Assembly: GCA_027924585.1 (NCBI GenBank)
Contig: BSBM01000047.1
Coordinates: 17,790,001-17,854,000 of the forward strand
Source: Larix kaempferi
Taxonomy: Eukaryota > Streptophyta > Pinopsida > Pinales > Pinaceae
Length of the DNA: 64,000 bases
Direction: 5' to 3'
Of this stretch, positions 1 through 11,689 are shown piece by piece; positions within the stretch are counted from its first letter, which is position 1; every line of letters starts with the position of its first letter. The notes beneath the pieces are model-generated. The model did no database searches and was not told the DNA's origin. It saw nothing but the letters and a program-made list of their open reading frames with translations. The position numbers were made by a program, and so were the translations under genes.

Positions 1-560
1 CTCTTTTCAGAGGTAGACCTGGAATTTCTTCCTGGAATACATTTGAAAAGTCTTTCAGAATTGGTATATCCTCAAGTTTTAACTTATCTTCTTTAGTTGT
101 GTGTTCATCGTTTATTACATTCACAGCAAATACTCTACATCCCTTACATCCAACCTTTTTCATTTGTAATCCATAAATCTATCTAATTGAAGTTTTTCTA
201 GGGATTCATTTTACTGTTACTGTTTCTCCTTTATCATTCAAGCACGCAAATGTATTTTCAAAACAATTCAAAATTACCCTATGTTTTTCCAGCCAATCCA
301 TTCCGATTAGAGCATCATAAGACCCTAATGGTAATACATTCAGCTTTACTTGTGTCTTATACTGATTCATAAACAAATTGCAATCTTTAACAAAATCAAC
401 TACCTTCCTTTTGGTTCCTGTAGCTAACTGAACCATCCTTTTACCATATCAAGTGATACATAACTCAAACTACCACCTGGGTTAATTAAAATAGAGATGG
501 ATCTATTCTGTAGCATACCTTCTATTTCGAACATTGAAGTCTGATGATCAGCTTGTCGAT
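1..560 (-). pseudogene. Ty3-type protease and linker to reverse transcriptase, damaged
   Basis: Retropepsin would cleave the gag-pol polyprotein. On the minus strand the active-site region near 490 reads ILINPGGS where the family has an Asp-containing ID-x-G triad, so the catalytic Asp has become Asn. The flap-to-C-terminal part is well preserved, with LPLGSYDALIGMDWLEKH near 300, the typical GMDWL signature of plant Ty3 elements. The last visible stretch, DIPILKDFSNVFQEEIPGLP (about 75 to 15), is the standard linker just before reverse transcriptase. A frameshift lies near 430 and stop codons lie near 180. The fragment is certainly Ty3-type but inactive. Confidence 0.75.
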
Positions 561-644
561 TCTCCAAGGTTGCCTTGATCCTGGCCATTTCCCTTGCTAA
601 GTCACCAACTGTTGCCTCTTCCTGCACTGTATGTATGTTGCTTA

Positions 645-1892
645 CAGTTCTTTTCCTGTTAGGACAGTTGGTTGCATAATGTGGTCCTTGACATTCAAAC
701 ATTTTATAGGTTCTTTTCGTTCATTATTCTTAGCATAATTATTAGGCATGTCTCTATTTCTTACAGCTGTAAAATTCTGTTGTGCATTGATTTTAAAATT
801 AGTTCCTTGAAAATTTATGTTAGGAAAATTTTGAGAATTTTTATTTCCAGCATTCCTGTTATATTTAAAATTCTTCTTTCTTTGTTCAAGATTACTTGGT
901 CTATTTACTTTCCAGCTAGGCACACTTTCTTTCATAACAGAAATTTTCCTTCCTCATAGCCTCCTCAAGAGTTTTAGGGTTATCTTATTCAATTTTGACC
1001 TTGATGTGGAAAGGAAAACAGCTTAGAAATCGTTGTATTTTAGGCTTTTCATCAATAATATATGGTACATACCTTAATAAACTTAAAAATTTACTACTTA
1101 ACTCTTTCATGTTCATAGAACCTAACTTCAACTCTTAAAATTCTTTAGCCTTTTCTTCATAGTATTGTTCAGACATAAATTTCTTTTTAAATAATGTCTT
1201 AAACGTACTCCAAGTTAGATACTTTTCTTAAGAATTTTTAATATTTTGATATCTTGCCACCATATATCCGCTTTTCCAGTTAGATTATAAATGGCCATCT
1301 TAGCTTTCAACCTATCGAAATAGTTATAAATTTGGAAGTACTTCTTCATTCCCGACAGCCAAGCTTCGCCTTCTTCTCCTTTCTCCATCTCCCCATTAAA
1401 CATCGGAGGTTTTATCTTCTTGAACTCTCCTGAGATTTCTTCATATGGTTTGTACTTTCTCTTTTTAGGACCGCAGTCGCTATCACTGTTGTCACTGGAA
1501 TACCTATGTTTCTTTTTATGTGTTTTAACATCATATTCAAAAGAAGAATTACTCTCATTTTTGGAAAATTTTAACTTCTTACCCTTATGTTGATAAGACA
1601 TAGTTCAAAATTCTGATTTAGATTCTTTTCTTTTAAATTTTCCCTCATTATGAAATTTATCTAGTAAAATTTGATTTAGTCCTTCTCGTGCCTTTAGAAT
1701 TCTTTCATTTTCTTCTTTAACAATTTTTATTTCAGCTTGTAAATCTTTAACAGTTCGAAGAAGTTCAGATGAATTATCATTTAATTCCACATATATATTT
1801 TCTTCATTTACATTTTCATGTTCATGACTATTTTGTTCATTATGATGGGATCCATCCTCGGCGGATGCCTCTGCTCCATCCATTACCTGCAA
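645..1892 (-). pseudogene. Ty3-type gag remnant
   Basis: Gag packages element RNA into virus-like particles. The minus-strand frames at 1892-1605, 1601-1215 and 935-642 read as an acidic N-terminal coiled segment, then a lysine-rich stretch. The retrotransposon gag core follows (KPPMFNGE near 1420, then AWLSGMKKYF, and a conserved double Trp at ADIWWQD near 1260). A zinc knuckle CFECQGPHYATNC lies near 690 and is split over two frames. Its spacing is C-x2-C-x3-H-x4-C, one residue shorter than the usual CCHC knuckle. Several frame changes show that it is not expressed as one protein. The first Met at 1892 lies about 120 bases downstream of the primer-binding site, a normal distance. Confidence 0.75.
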
Positions 1893-2010
1893 ATTAAATA
1901 TCGAATGTTCTGTACAAAAACAATTTAAAACAAAAATCAGTAGCTATGTGTTTTTTGTTATGTCGAAATACGCGATTTGAGCCACTTTCAGGCCTAGTGT
2001 TTGAACTTGG

Positions 2011-2022
2011 GCTCTGATACCA
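2011..2022 (-). promoter_or_regulatory. Primer-binding site, initiator-Met tRNA
   Basis: The plus strand reads GCTCTGATACCA, so the element strand reads TGGTATCAGAGC. This is the standard complement of the 3' end of plant initiator-Met tRNA. It lies two bases from the LTR end at 2025, which fixes the orientation of the element and the LTR edge. Confidence 0.9.
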
Positions 2023-2024
2023 CA

Positions 2025-3560
2025 TGTAACACCTCCAAAAATCCATAAAAATTTAAAATTTTTCTATGTAGTTGAAATGCTACAATTTACAATGTGGAAG
2101 ATATAGTTATGAGCGATTAACTTTTATTGATTAATATGAAATGTCTTCCTTGAAATAATACGACGAGGCATATCTATGTGTGACAGTTTTGAGATAAATG
2201 TGAACCTGCGATAGTTACATTCGTTCTCACTCATAACATGTATATAAGGTATTAATTTACTGTTTATCTATGGTTGTATGGATGACACTTATTGTCTACA
2301 AATGCATTGTTTATTTAATGTGTCATAACCACGGAATGCATCGTTCTTTGACTGTCATCAATATGATAATTTAATACTTATGATGATGTTTAACACTTAA
2401 TTTGTCATATTTCTTAAAGTAAATGAATTCATAGTTATAACTACTATGTTGATACTGAACATGTTTCCCTCTTGTTGAAAGGGTCCTTGATGATGCCTTG
2501 AAGCTTACTTAGCTTTCTAAGCTAATGTTTAATGATGACCTTGACATGTTACAAGTTTGGTTTACAACAAGGGTTATGTTGGTATTATGGTCAAAGTTTT
2601 AAATCAATTATTAGCAAGGTTGAATTATTATGTAATTATATGCTTGGTCCATTTCTTAAGATAGGATTGGAGATCCTTATGCATTTCTAGATGGTGTTCT
2701 AAAATGTGATCCAAACTATATAGAAAAAAAGGTGGTTAACCTAGCGACCAGCGTTGGTATTAATCTATGACAAGCAATGCATAATGGACTATAACATAGT
2801 GTTAAAAATCTAAGTAATGGTGGTTGACAGGTCATGCATTGAATGCGACCACATGAATGTTGAGTTATGGCCTTCCACATATGGAGAAAACCCTAACACT
2901 ATGCTGGAGGGTTTGGTCTTCGAATTTGGTGTTTGTTTCAGCGCTATTGTAGAGGTATGAGCCCTCTCGGCCTCCATGGGTGTTGTGCTAATAAAGCACC
3001 ACTCGCAGAGGAAGTTTCAACAATGAATGTACTGGTCATGGTGTCTTTATGGTATCCCAGGTGTGCCTAGGAAACCACTGCTTAGCCCTCGGCCTGAGTT
3101 CAAAACCTGCGAAGGTAAAAATTTCTTTTATAACGTTTTACCATTATAATTCTTGTTTGTGAGGTTTCTTTCCTATGTGTAGGCATTCATATTTTAACCA
3201 AGGATGTATGTGATGGCAGGGACACGGTTCTTGTTTCCTGCTCTTGAATTGTGCTCCTTGGCGATAGCTCTTGAGGAAAGGAAACAGGCTCGGTGGTCCT
3301 AAAGCAAGTAACTTTGGGTGCTTTTAGGAGAAGGTTGGGTGGAATGGTCTTCTTTGGGTGTTTGTCCACCTATACCATTTCTATTTTTTTAATTTATCTC
3401 AAATAAGCAAAGTATATTACTTTTACATAAAATTAAGTTTTTTAATCTATGTGTAAGAAGCTTCATGTAGAATTTCACATATTAAAAATAGAAATTCATA
3501 ATTGTTATAAAACATAATACTGATTAAGTTAAATTTAGTTAGTTTTGCATATTTCTAACA
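2025..3560 (-). repeat. Candidate 5' LTR of the Ty3-type remnant
   Basis: The inner edge is firm: TGTAACACC starts two bases beyond the primer-binding site. The outer edge is a guess, placed at ..TCTAACA. The stretch has no convincing open frame. The block 3187-3369 is GC-richer than its surroundings but reads as nothing recognisable. No second LTR is in the window to test the length. Confidence 0.4.
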
Positions 3561-3612
3561 CTCATTTTTATAAGTTCTCTATAAACATTGTAAATTAGCT
3601 ACAAATAACAAA

Positions 3613-3719
3613 GTGGAGTTATTTGTTGCTTACAAAGTCATCAAATTGGTTGTCATACAGGGAGCCATAACTTGGTTATCATATAGGAGGACACCAAAGA
3701 ATATATATCTTAGACCAAT
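3613..3719 (+). pseudogene. LINE RNase H fragment, left half (interrupted by the 3720-25331 insertion)
   Basis: The frame from 3613 reads a short RNase-H-like stretch (VIQGAITWLSYRR, then IYLRPI) that stops exactly where the LTR element begins. It resumes at 25337 beyond the insertion. In plant non-LTR elements the C-terminal RNase H has a segment with a conserved LRPI-DD-I core between the GDS strand and the HVYRE motif. The sequence here fits that, although the GDS triad itself reads IQG. This is the left half of the insertion target. Confidence 0.5.
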
Positions 3720-6103
3720 TGTTAGCACCAGAATTGTGCTAAATATTAGATGGGACCTAGGCTCCCAAGATCAGCAAGGACAAGTTTTATTTCTTGGTCT
3801 GCATGACATTGAAGTAGAAAGTAAAGAGTCGAGCGCAGTCAGTCAGGCCCAAGAAGGGTTTATCCAACAGGACACGAACTCTAAAGGATGGTCATTGGAA
3901 TGGGATTCAAAGAGCTATGCCGGTGGTAGAAAGGGAACCTTGTGGTTGGCGGGGAGTGAGATGGAATGGGATCGATGGTCCAGATCACCCATTGTGGGGA
4001 AGATTGCGGGCTCTTTAGTTGCAAGCAGGAAAGGTTAATCAATGTGCATGTCTGGGAAAATCAATGGTTGATCGCCTGGATCAACAGCCAGAAGTGAGTT
4101 CGCATTTCCCACATGTGCACTAATGACCGCATTTCATATTTGCAAAGTCCAACTAAACCCTGGCATATTCTGACGGCTATGATTCAAAGGGGGGAAGATC
4201 TACGGCTCAGATTGAATTCGCAAATCTTGCTTGTGCGATGAGCCGATCAGCTCTAGATTTGCGAAAGGGGATAGCAGCAGTGCCACCCAATGGTCTAGAT
4301 CTAGGTAAGGTGTAAATCGACGGTGCTCATTTGATGATACGGTGGAAGGGTGAAAGGTCAACTCGCTGGCACCAAATGATGACCAGTGAGGCCAGAGCCA
4401 CCTTAGCGCCATCACACGCCTCCCCACCTATTTGAGAGGCCATGTCAAGCATGCATACAGTCAAATCGATTGGTAGTCATCATTGCTGCTCGATTGGGAG
4501 ATATGTCAGGCCAACAGGGCAGGGGTCATCGCACGAAGCTATCGTCATTGTCATGGTCATTATAGGCACGACCCTCACATCCCGATTCGGTGTAGTGGCA
4601 TAGGGAAGGTGGCAAACCTGGGCGCTCAAGCATTTGGCAGTTGCAGTATGGTTATGGAAAGCAACCAGGGAGCTGAGGGGGTGGTTGTGCCTCAACAGCT
4701 ATGGTCTAAGATGGAAGAAGAGGATATTCGTTCCTTCCCACTTGTTTTCGACTACATGGAGGAGATTTCATCCAGCGAATCAGAGGAGCTAGAGGACCAG
4801 CAGGGGCGCAGAAGGAATTGATGTCAATCAGAGAAGAAAGGAGCTTCCAAGGGTGAGCAAGGCATGCACCCAAATATGGAAATCATCAACGATCTCATCC
4901 TCCCCACAGAAGTGCCATCACCTCACATTTCAGTAGAGAACAGGCTAGATGAAGACGTCTGGAAGGTGGAGGATTTCTTCAGGCCGCAGGGCAAATTAAA
5001 GGATCTTAAATGAAGCGACGCGTTGTTCGTGTCATTTTTCTGCCCACCGGGCAAGTCTGTCATTGGATAGATTTGTATTAATTATCTATTTTCTCTAATT
5101 TTTCAGTTCTTCCAGAAATCCACATAGCATTTAAAATGGTCGTAGTTTAAGGCTCTGCAAGAAAACACCTCAAGGAAGTGGTCATGGTTAGTTAGTAGTT
5201 GTTTTCACCTTATGCTTCGCTGTCAGAAGTAGCTAGCCGAGCCCTGTATGTGGTGGCATTTTTTGTAACAGTTTTTGATACTCGGTCCAGGGCCGAGAGC
5301 CTATAAATAGCAATGTAATAGAATACCAATGGGTTGGAAAATCATTTGGTCAAGGCCTGGGAGAGACTGGTTTTTTATTTCTGAGGTATCGTCCTTAATA
5401 GAATTGCAGCATTTGTAATGAACGTTCTGACAGAGATTCATGTGTCGCTTTGCTTACAGTCTGTTCATTCTCTTCTCTAATGTGATTGTACTTTCCTGTT
5501 ATTCATTTCCATTATGTTTTCCCTTTCATATCTGAAATCAGTGTATAATAGTATAGAATTCTTGGCAATAGGATCTAGCTACTATTTCACATGTTCACTC
5601 AATAGTTCTACTAAAGTTGATATTGAATTCAACCATGATGGTTGCTCATATCGATGGTCTGTTCTTGCCTTCTTCTTTTATTCCTTAACATTAGCATTTC
5701 GATGGGAAGTGGGTGGCTACCTTGCCTCTGTTCTGGTATCTCAAACTACAACACTGTTATTTGATTTATGTATCGTATCTTGACTCCATTTGCTCACGTC
5801 TCTCTTATGATTATCCTACCAAACTATAAACAATTTTGCTCCCCTTACAGAAATATGACCCTCTAAATGTGTTTTGATTGAATATCTTCAATAAGAAGAC
5901 TGTCGATTAATTTCCAATTGTTTTGGGTCTTCTATGCATATTCTTCACGGCTGCAAGTTTATTGATTATATTTTAGTCTTTCATAGATTTGTAGAGAGAT
6001 CCCTCTCTGTTTGTGTTAGGTCAGTAGCACGAGCTACAGTGGTTTGTGGTTACCCCTTGATGGCTCTCTCCCATAGCCTTGGGGGTCATTTTCAGTGCTA
6101 ACA
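3720..6103 (+). repeat. 5' LTR of the gag-only element (2384 bp)
   Basis: The limits TGTTAGCACC and GTGCTAACA are short inverted termini. The LTR aligns along its whole length with 8550-10850 plus 25245-25331, with many substitutions and a few indels. It contains a TATA-like box TATAAATA at 5302-5309. Just upstream is a small hairpin CTCGG..CCGAG at about 5281-5297. Transcription would therefore start near 5335, leaving a long R-U5 of about 750 bp. The LTR also holds an open frame (4483-4821), listed separately. Confidence 0.92.
4483..4821 (+). pseudogene. Unrecognised ORF inside the 5' LTR (shorter copy)
   Basis: The 112-codon frame begins MLLDWEICQA and is acidic towards its end (EEISSSESEELEDQQGRRR). 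It is the shortened counterpart of the 176-codon frame at 9313-9843 in the other LTR. Here a TGA at 4819 cuts it, and homology to the longer frame continues in the DNA to about 5010. It resembles no family known to me. It may simply be an open stretch of U3 sequence. Confidence 0.3.
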
Positions 6104-6105
6104 AA

Positions 6106-6124
6106 TTGACGCCGCTACGGGGGA
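6106..6124 (+). promoter_or_regulatory. Primer-binding site of the gag-only element, tRNA-Asp type
   Basis: Two bases after the LTR end the sequence reads TTGACGCCGCTACGGGGGA. It is a slightly decayed form of the tRNA-Asp complement TGGCGCCGTTGCCGGGGA seen in many plant Ty3 elements. The position right after the LTR supports it. Confidence 0.7.
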
Positions 6125-6282
6125 ACGATTTTTTCTATCACCCCTGGGAGAATGACTAAGTTCTAGTTCTGGTTGTTGAAGGTGAACAACGGTCAGACAT
6201 AGAAAGGGTTGTATACTTTTCACTTGGTGACTCCACTCGTGATTTAATTTGCAGGCTCCACCGGAGAACAAACTCAGCCGTT

Positions 6283-8299
6283 TTGGACATGGAAGAACTA
6301 AGGTCTAGGTATCAAGGTATAAACCTCCTCAAAGAGGTCTTGTTCTTCTGTGTTGGTTTCCTTTTGCCTTTATGTATATACATCAAAAAACTCTTGTCTC
6401 ACCGAAGATCTCTAAGTCATGAGAGGGCCTCCTTTGTATACCCTTCACTAGAATTTGAAAATGTACATCCTCCTCTCTCCCCTAGAGCCAAACCCACCCT
6501 TCTTGCCGAACTATGTAAGATCCATACCCAACCTCACAGATCCCATGAGGGCAAAACTGGAAATGATCTCCATGTGCATAATCCCTCGCCTTCCAGATTT
6601 CAGCTAAGATATAGCCCCTTAAAGCTACCCCCTGTGCTTCATGAATTTCCTCCCAAATACCATAAATACCTCCCTGTTTTCGATGGACTCCAAAGTCCTT
6701 ACCGCCGAGAAACATCTTCAAGGTTTTGAGAATTTTTTAAACCTTTTTGAAGTAGAACATGATGATGTCTGTATGAGAATTTTTTCCCAATCCCTCCAAG
6801 GAAATGTGAAGAAATGGTTCAAGCATTTACAACCTGAGTCCATTCATACATGGGAGGAGTTATCCAAAGCCTTTCTGGAATTTTGGGGTGAAAGAAGGTC
6901 ATGGGACCTAGTCCTTGCAGAATTTTACTCCATGAGAAGGCAAGAAGATGAGACCATGCCCAGTTTTAACAAGAGATTTGCAAGTTTCGATTATAATATG
7001 CCAAAGGGAATTCAGCCCCTAGAGAATGCTTCTAAGCTACACTACGCATCTATCATTCCTCCTGGTTTATCTCTCCTTCTTTTGGAAAGAAGGTCCTCAG
7101 ATTTGTAGCATATGTTCACGGATGCGGTGGAGGTTGAAGACAATCTCAGAATGTCTAGGAAAATCCCAGAACAAGGCGATAGGGAAGGGACATGGAGTAG
7201 GTTAGAGTTCAAAAAAGAAAATAGGCATAGAGTATCTGAGTTGTTTTCTCATGACAGGTAGAAAGATGTTCAACCTGGCCCTGCACGAGAAAGAGGAGAA
7301 GTTGTTATGCTTAAGGAAGGTCGTGCTCAGCATTTGGAAGATGTCATGATACAATGTCTTGAAGAAAAGCTTGGTCCACCCATATATGATGAATACGGAG
7401 ATGATGAGGTCGTAGGCTTCCTAGACATGGGTGGGGAGAATGAATTTTTCTGCGGTTAGCCTAAGTACCCTGGAAATCTCACCAAGGAGGAAGACGCAGT
7501 GCCAGGTCTTAGCTCCTCTATTGCAATCCATGAGAACGTCAAGCCCGAGGGTGGCGGAGTCCCATCTCTCGAGGCTGAATCATTAGCCAAAATAAGGAAA
7601 ATTCTTAAATCTATGAACGAAGAAACCCTCGAGGCTTTATATGAAGAACCTTGCCCTCATCCGCATGACAGAGAGAGAGATGGCGGTCAAGAAGTTCCTA
7701 GGGACCCCTAGCAGATGGAATTCTCTTTTTGGGCTGAATCTGATTATAGAATCCTAGAAGAAGTTCTCGAGCCTGGACAGTATCTCCAGCCGACTGACGA
7801 GATAGTTGAGATGCTTGAGTGGGACCAGGCTGGGCAGTATGATTTTCATGCAGGATTTTTGAACCGGGAGTCCGAATTCCAAGAAGAGTGGCCCTTTCTC
7901 GACCCTTTTGGGGGACAGGGCGAAGTTTCTTTTGAAGTTCTAGAGCAAAACCTGGTTTTCAATCCGGGGATCATAAGAATCCCAAGAGGAGGTGTTATAG
8001 TCAGCTTCTGTGTGGGAGCAACCTTCCAAATTACAAAGGGACAGCCACGTCGTGGGGAGGTGCTCGAAGCTGCTCGTTTCAGCCTCGCTGCATCGTGTGG
8101 AGCTCTTAGTAGGCATGAGTTTCAGGCCTTGATTGGAGTTGGTCAGAGGTATGCAATCCCTAGACCTGACTTGAGCACCTGGGGGAATAAATGGCCTACT
8201 TATAGTTTTTCCAAAAGAAAATCTGCTGAGAATTGTGGAATAATTTGCTTGAGAGGTCGGCTGCTAGATTGGCTACACTGGCATTTTAACATCACTTGA
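6283..8299 (+). pseudogene. Gag-like polyprotein of the gag-only element, with four in-frame TAG codons
   Basis: The N-terminal part (6283-about 6690) is in one frame and has a hydrophobic stretch, FFCVGFLLPLCIYI, near residues 22-35. A frameshift near 6685 leads to a second frame that runs to 8299. It carries the retrotransposon gag core: LTAEKHLQGFENFLNLFEVE, then KKWFKHLQP, TWEELSKAFLEFW and ETMPSFNKRFASF. In that frame the only stops are four TAG codons, at 7106, 7259, 7457 and 7709. No TGA or TAA occurs over about 550 codons. The segment after about 7500 is acidic and unrecognised. There is no zinc knuckle and no pol domain. Gag would form particles that could package this RNA; pol must come in trans. 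A single ancestral ORF of about 650 codons is inferred. Confidence 0.75.
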
Positions 8300-8549
8300 T
8301 ATAGCACCTCCCCAGGGTGACGTAGGGTAGGGAATCGTGTACATAAATAAGCTCAACATGGAAAAAATGTTTCCAGAATTTTCCAAGCACAACAGTATTT
8401 TCCAGTTTTCAGTTTGCTTTCAGTTTTTTAATAATAGAGGGTTACAGGTTGCATATTTTATGACAAAATAGGCCCAATGGATCAGGCACTCGGTCTATAG
8501 TTTTCTTTGCTACCTCGTAGGGAGGATAGCATCCCCAATAGGATCCTGT

Positions 8550-10850
8550 TGTTAGCACCAAAATTGTGCTAAATATTAGATGGGACCTGGGCTCCTAAGA
8601 TCAGTAAGGACCAGTTTTCTTTCTCGGTATGCATGACACTGAAGCAGAAAGTAAAGAGCCGAGCGTAGTCATTCAGGCCCAAGAAGGGTTTAGCTAACAG
8701 GACACGAAGTCTAAAGGATGGTCATCGGAATGGGATTGAAAGAGATATGCCGATGACAAAAAGGGAACCTTGTGGTTGGTGGAGAGTGAGATGGAATGGG
8801 ATTGAGAGTCCAGATCACCCGTCGCGGGAAAGATCATGGGCTCTTTAGTCGCAAGTAGGAAATGTTAATCGGCATGCATGTCTAGGAAAATTAACGGTCG
8901 ATTTCCTAGACCAACGGCTAGAAGCGAGTTCCCATTTCCCACATGCGCATTAACGACCGCATTTCATATTTGAGAAGTCCGACAAAACCCTGGCGTATTC
9001 CGATGGCTACAATTCAAAAGGGGGGAGATCTGTGGCTCAGATTGAGTTCACAGATCTTACTTGTGCGATGATCCGATCAGCGTCGGATTTATGAAAGGAG
9101 ATAGCAGCAACGCCACCCAATGGTCCAGATCTAGGTAAGGTGTAAATCAACGACACTCGTTTGATGATACAGCGGAAGGGTGAAAGGTCACCTTGATGAC
9201 ACCAAATGATGACCAATGAGGCTAGAGCCAACTCAGTGTCATCACACGCCTCCCCACCTATTTGAGATTCCACGTCAAGTATGCATAGCATCAACTGGAT
9301 TGGCAATCATCATTGCTGCTCGATTGGGAGATATGTCAAGCCAGCAGGGTAGGGGTCATCGTACAAAGCTACCGTCATTGTCACGGTCGTTATAGGCACG
9401 ACACTCATGTCCCAAGTTGGTGTAGTGGCATAGGGAAGGTGGCGAACCTGGGCGCTCAAGCATTTGGTAGTTGCAGTCTTGTTATGGAAAGCAACCAGGG
9501 AGTCGGTGTGGTGGTTGTGCCTGAACAGGTATGGTCTAAGATGGAAGAAGAGGATATTCCTTCCTTCCCACTTGTTTTTGACCGCTGGGAGGAGAGTTCA
9601 TCCATTGAATTAGAGGAGCCAGAGGACCATCAGGGGCGCAGAAGGACTCGACGTCAATTAGAGAAGAAAGGAGCTTCCAAGGGTGAACAAGGCATGCACC
9701 CAGATATGGAAATCATTAGGGATCTCATCCTACCCATAGAAGTGCCAACACCTCACATTTCGGCAGAGAACACACCAGATGAAGACATCTGGAAGGTGGA
9801 GGATTTCTACGGGCTGAAGGGAGAATTAAAGGATCCGAAATGAAGCAACGAGTTGTTCGTGTCATTTTTATGCCCACCCGGCAAGTCTGTCATTAGGTGA
9901 TTTCTATTAGTTATCTATTTGCTCTAATTTTTTAGTTCTGCTAGAAATCCACATAGCATTTAAAATGGTCGTAGTTTAAGGATTTGCAAGAAAACACCTG
10001 AAGGAAGTGGTCATGGTTAGTTAGTAGTCATTTTCACCTTATGCTTCGCTGTCAGAAGTAGCTAGCCGAGCCCTGTATGTGGTGGTGTTTTTTGTAACAT
10101 TATTTGATACTCGGTCCAGGGCCGAGAGCCTATAAATGGCAATGTAATAGAATATCAATGGGTTGGAAAATCATTTGGTCAAGGCCTGGGAGAGCCTGGT
10201 TTTGTATTTTCGAGGTATCATCCTTAATAGAATTGTAGTGTTTGCAATGGATGTTCCGACAGAGATTCATGTGTCGCTTTGCTTACAGTCTGTTCATTCT
10301 CTTCTCTAATGTGATTGTACTTTCCAGTTATTCATTTCCATTATGTTTTCCCTTTCATATCTGAAATCAGTGTATAGTAGTATAGAATTCTTGGCAACAG
10401 GCTCTAGCTACTGTTTCAGATTTTCACTCAATAGTTCTAGTAAAGTCGATATTGAATTCATCCATGTTGGTTGCTCATATCGATGGTCTATTCTTGCCTT
10501 CTGCTTTTATCACCTGAAATTAGCATTTCGACAGGAAGCGGGTGGCTACCTTTCCTCTGTTCTGGTATCTCAAACTACAGTGTTGTTATTTGATTTATAT
10601 ATCGTATCTTGACTCAATTCACCCACATCTCTCTTATGATTATCCTACCAAACTATAAACGATTTTTCTCCCCTTACAGAAATCTGACCTTCTAAATGTG
10701 TTTTGATTGAAGATCTTCAATAAGAAGACTGTCGATTTATTTCCAATTGTTTTTGGTCTTCTATGCATATTCTTCACGGCTATAAGTTTATTTATTATAT
10801 TTCAATCTTTCATAGATTTGTAGAGAGATCCCTCTCTGTTTGTGCTGGGT
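8550..10850 (+). repeat. 3' LTR of the gag-only element, first part
   Basis: It starts TGTTAGCACC like the 5' LTR and aligns with 3720-about 6016. It stops at 10850, where the minus-strand copia element begins. The last five bases TGGGT are one copy of that insertion's target duplication. The TATA-like box is altered to TATAAATGG at 10131-10139. The remaining 80-odd bases of this LTR lie 14.4 kb further on. Confidence 0.92.
9313..9843 (+). CDS. Unrecognised 176-codon ORF inside the 3' LTR
   Basis: The frame starts MLLDWEICQA, about 760 bases into the LTR. It is rich in Glu, Asp, Lys and Arg in its second half (EEPEDHQGRRRTRRQLEKKG) and ends KGELKDPK. The other LTR carries the same frame, cut short by a stop. 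The frame is longer than expected by chance, and codon-length agreement between the LTRs is good in the first half. It lies upstream of the putative TATA box, so genomic-length RNA would carry it only at the 3' end. No motif, signal peptide or membrane segment is evident. Whether it is ever translated cannot be told. Confidence 0.3.
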   Translation: MLLDWEICQASRVGVIVQSYRHCHGRYRHDTHVPSWCSGIGKVANLGAQAFGSCSLVMESNQGVGVVVVPEQVWSKMEEEDIPSFPLVFDRWEESSSIELEEPEDHQGRRRTRRQLEKKGASKGEQGMHPDMEIIRDLILPIEVPTPHISAENTPDEDIWKVEDFYGLKGELKDPK

Positions 10851-11454
10851 TGTTAATTTTGTTTTTGAGTATCAATTCAATATACTCTAGGTTCTTTACT
10901 GAGAGAATAACATGTACTGCATATCAATCATATCAATCACAACAAGCAATCACAAGAGACAATAGACACACAGAGTTTCCTTGGGGAAAACCATAAAGAT
11001 GAAAAACACCAATAACTTCCTCAAAGATAGATAGAGCAATGATACAAAACCCAAGCATAAGAGATAGACTCCTAGCAACAGCTTCTCCTCGTCCACTAGT
11101 GCGCCACTCTCCAATGAGTGTATTGCTGAGAAAATGAATGATCAAATAGAGTGCCTCCTGCACAGTATTTATACTTGACTTGACTTGCCTAATAACCTTT
11201 ACTAAGTCGGCCTCAACTTAACCACATAACATAATGCTGATAGGGCCGACCCCCAATAGGTTGGTCTAATAACCCTTTAAGCCGCATGACTTATATAGGG
11301 CTGACCCCATCAAGGTGGTCTAATAACCCATCAAGTATAAGTTATGACACTTCAATATAAATGATGACACTTCCGAATAGAGAAATAATACCATCTCTAT
11401 AGGAGTACAATATACATATGTGAAATACATTCTGCAGTTACAAATACATCAACA
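10851..11454 (-). repeat. 3' LTR of the minus-strand copia element (604 bp)
   Basis: It aligns with 24650-25244 with about 6-7% differences and a 10-base length difference near 10925. The complement of TATTTATA at 11166-11173 gives a TATAAATA box on the element strand. The neighbouring CTCCCTCTTA (11455-11464) is the polypurine tract on the element strand (TAAGAGGGAG). Confidence 0.92.
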
Positions 11455-11689
11455 CTCCCTCTTAACTAGGAAGGTATTTCTCAACACAGATCTGCTAGCA
11501 CAAGTCTTCTTCTCTAGATCATTGTCACTGGATCATCATCATCGAATCATCGCCATTGTGATGGCTGTTGCTATCTCAATAAATCTTTGATCTACTCATC
11601 ATAGAAAGTTCTATAGAGCTAGTCCTTTTTCATACTAGATGTAGGCTCACCACCTACTGCTCTTCATCATCACTAGCCATACTTTGGTA

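Larger units (their letters stand above)
1..3560 (-). mobile_element. Ty3-type LTR retrotransposon remnant, truncated by the left window edge
   Basis: Read on the minus strand, the order is LTR (about 3560 to 2025), primer-binding site, gag (1892 to about 645), protease (about 560 to 206) and the linker to reverse transcriptase (about 90 to 1). Reverse transcriptase itself lies outside the window. This order and the gag type fit a chromovirus-like Ty3 element. The coding part is broken into at least five short open frames, so it is a dead copy. The far LTR boundary near 3560 (..TTTCTAACA) was chosen only because it ends in CA and LINE sequence begins soon after. The other LTR is not visible, so this edge is uncertain. 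Confidence 0.7.

Noticed and set aside
5514-5783. 89-codon frame starting MFSLSYLKSVYNSIEFLAIG, also present at 10343-10612
   Set aside because: Present in both LTRs because the LTRs are copies. It is hydrophobic low-complexity reading of U5 sequence without a motif, weaker than the 9313 frame.
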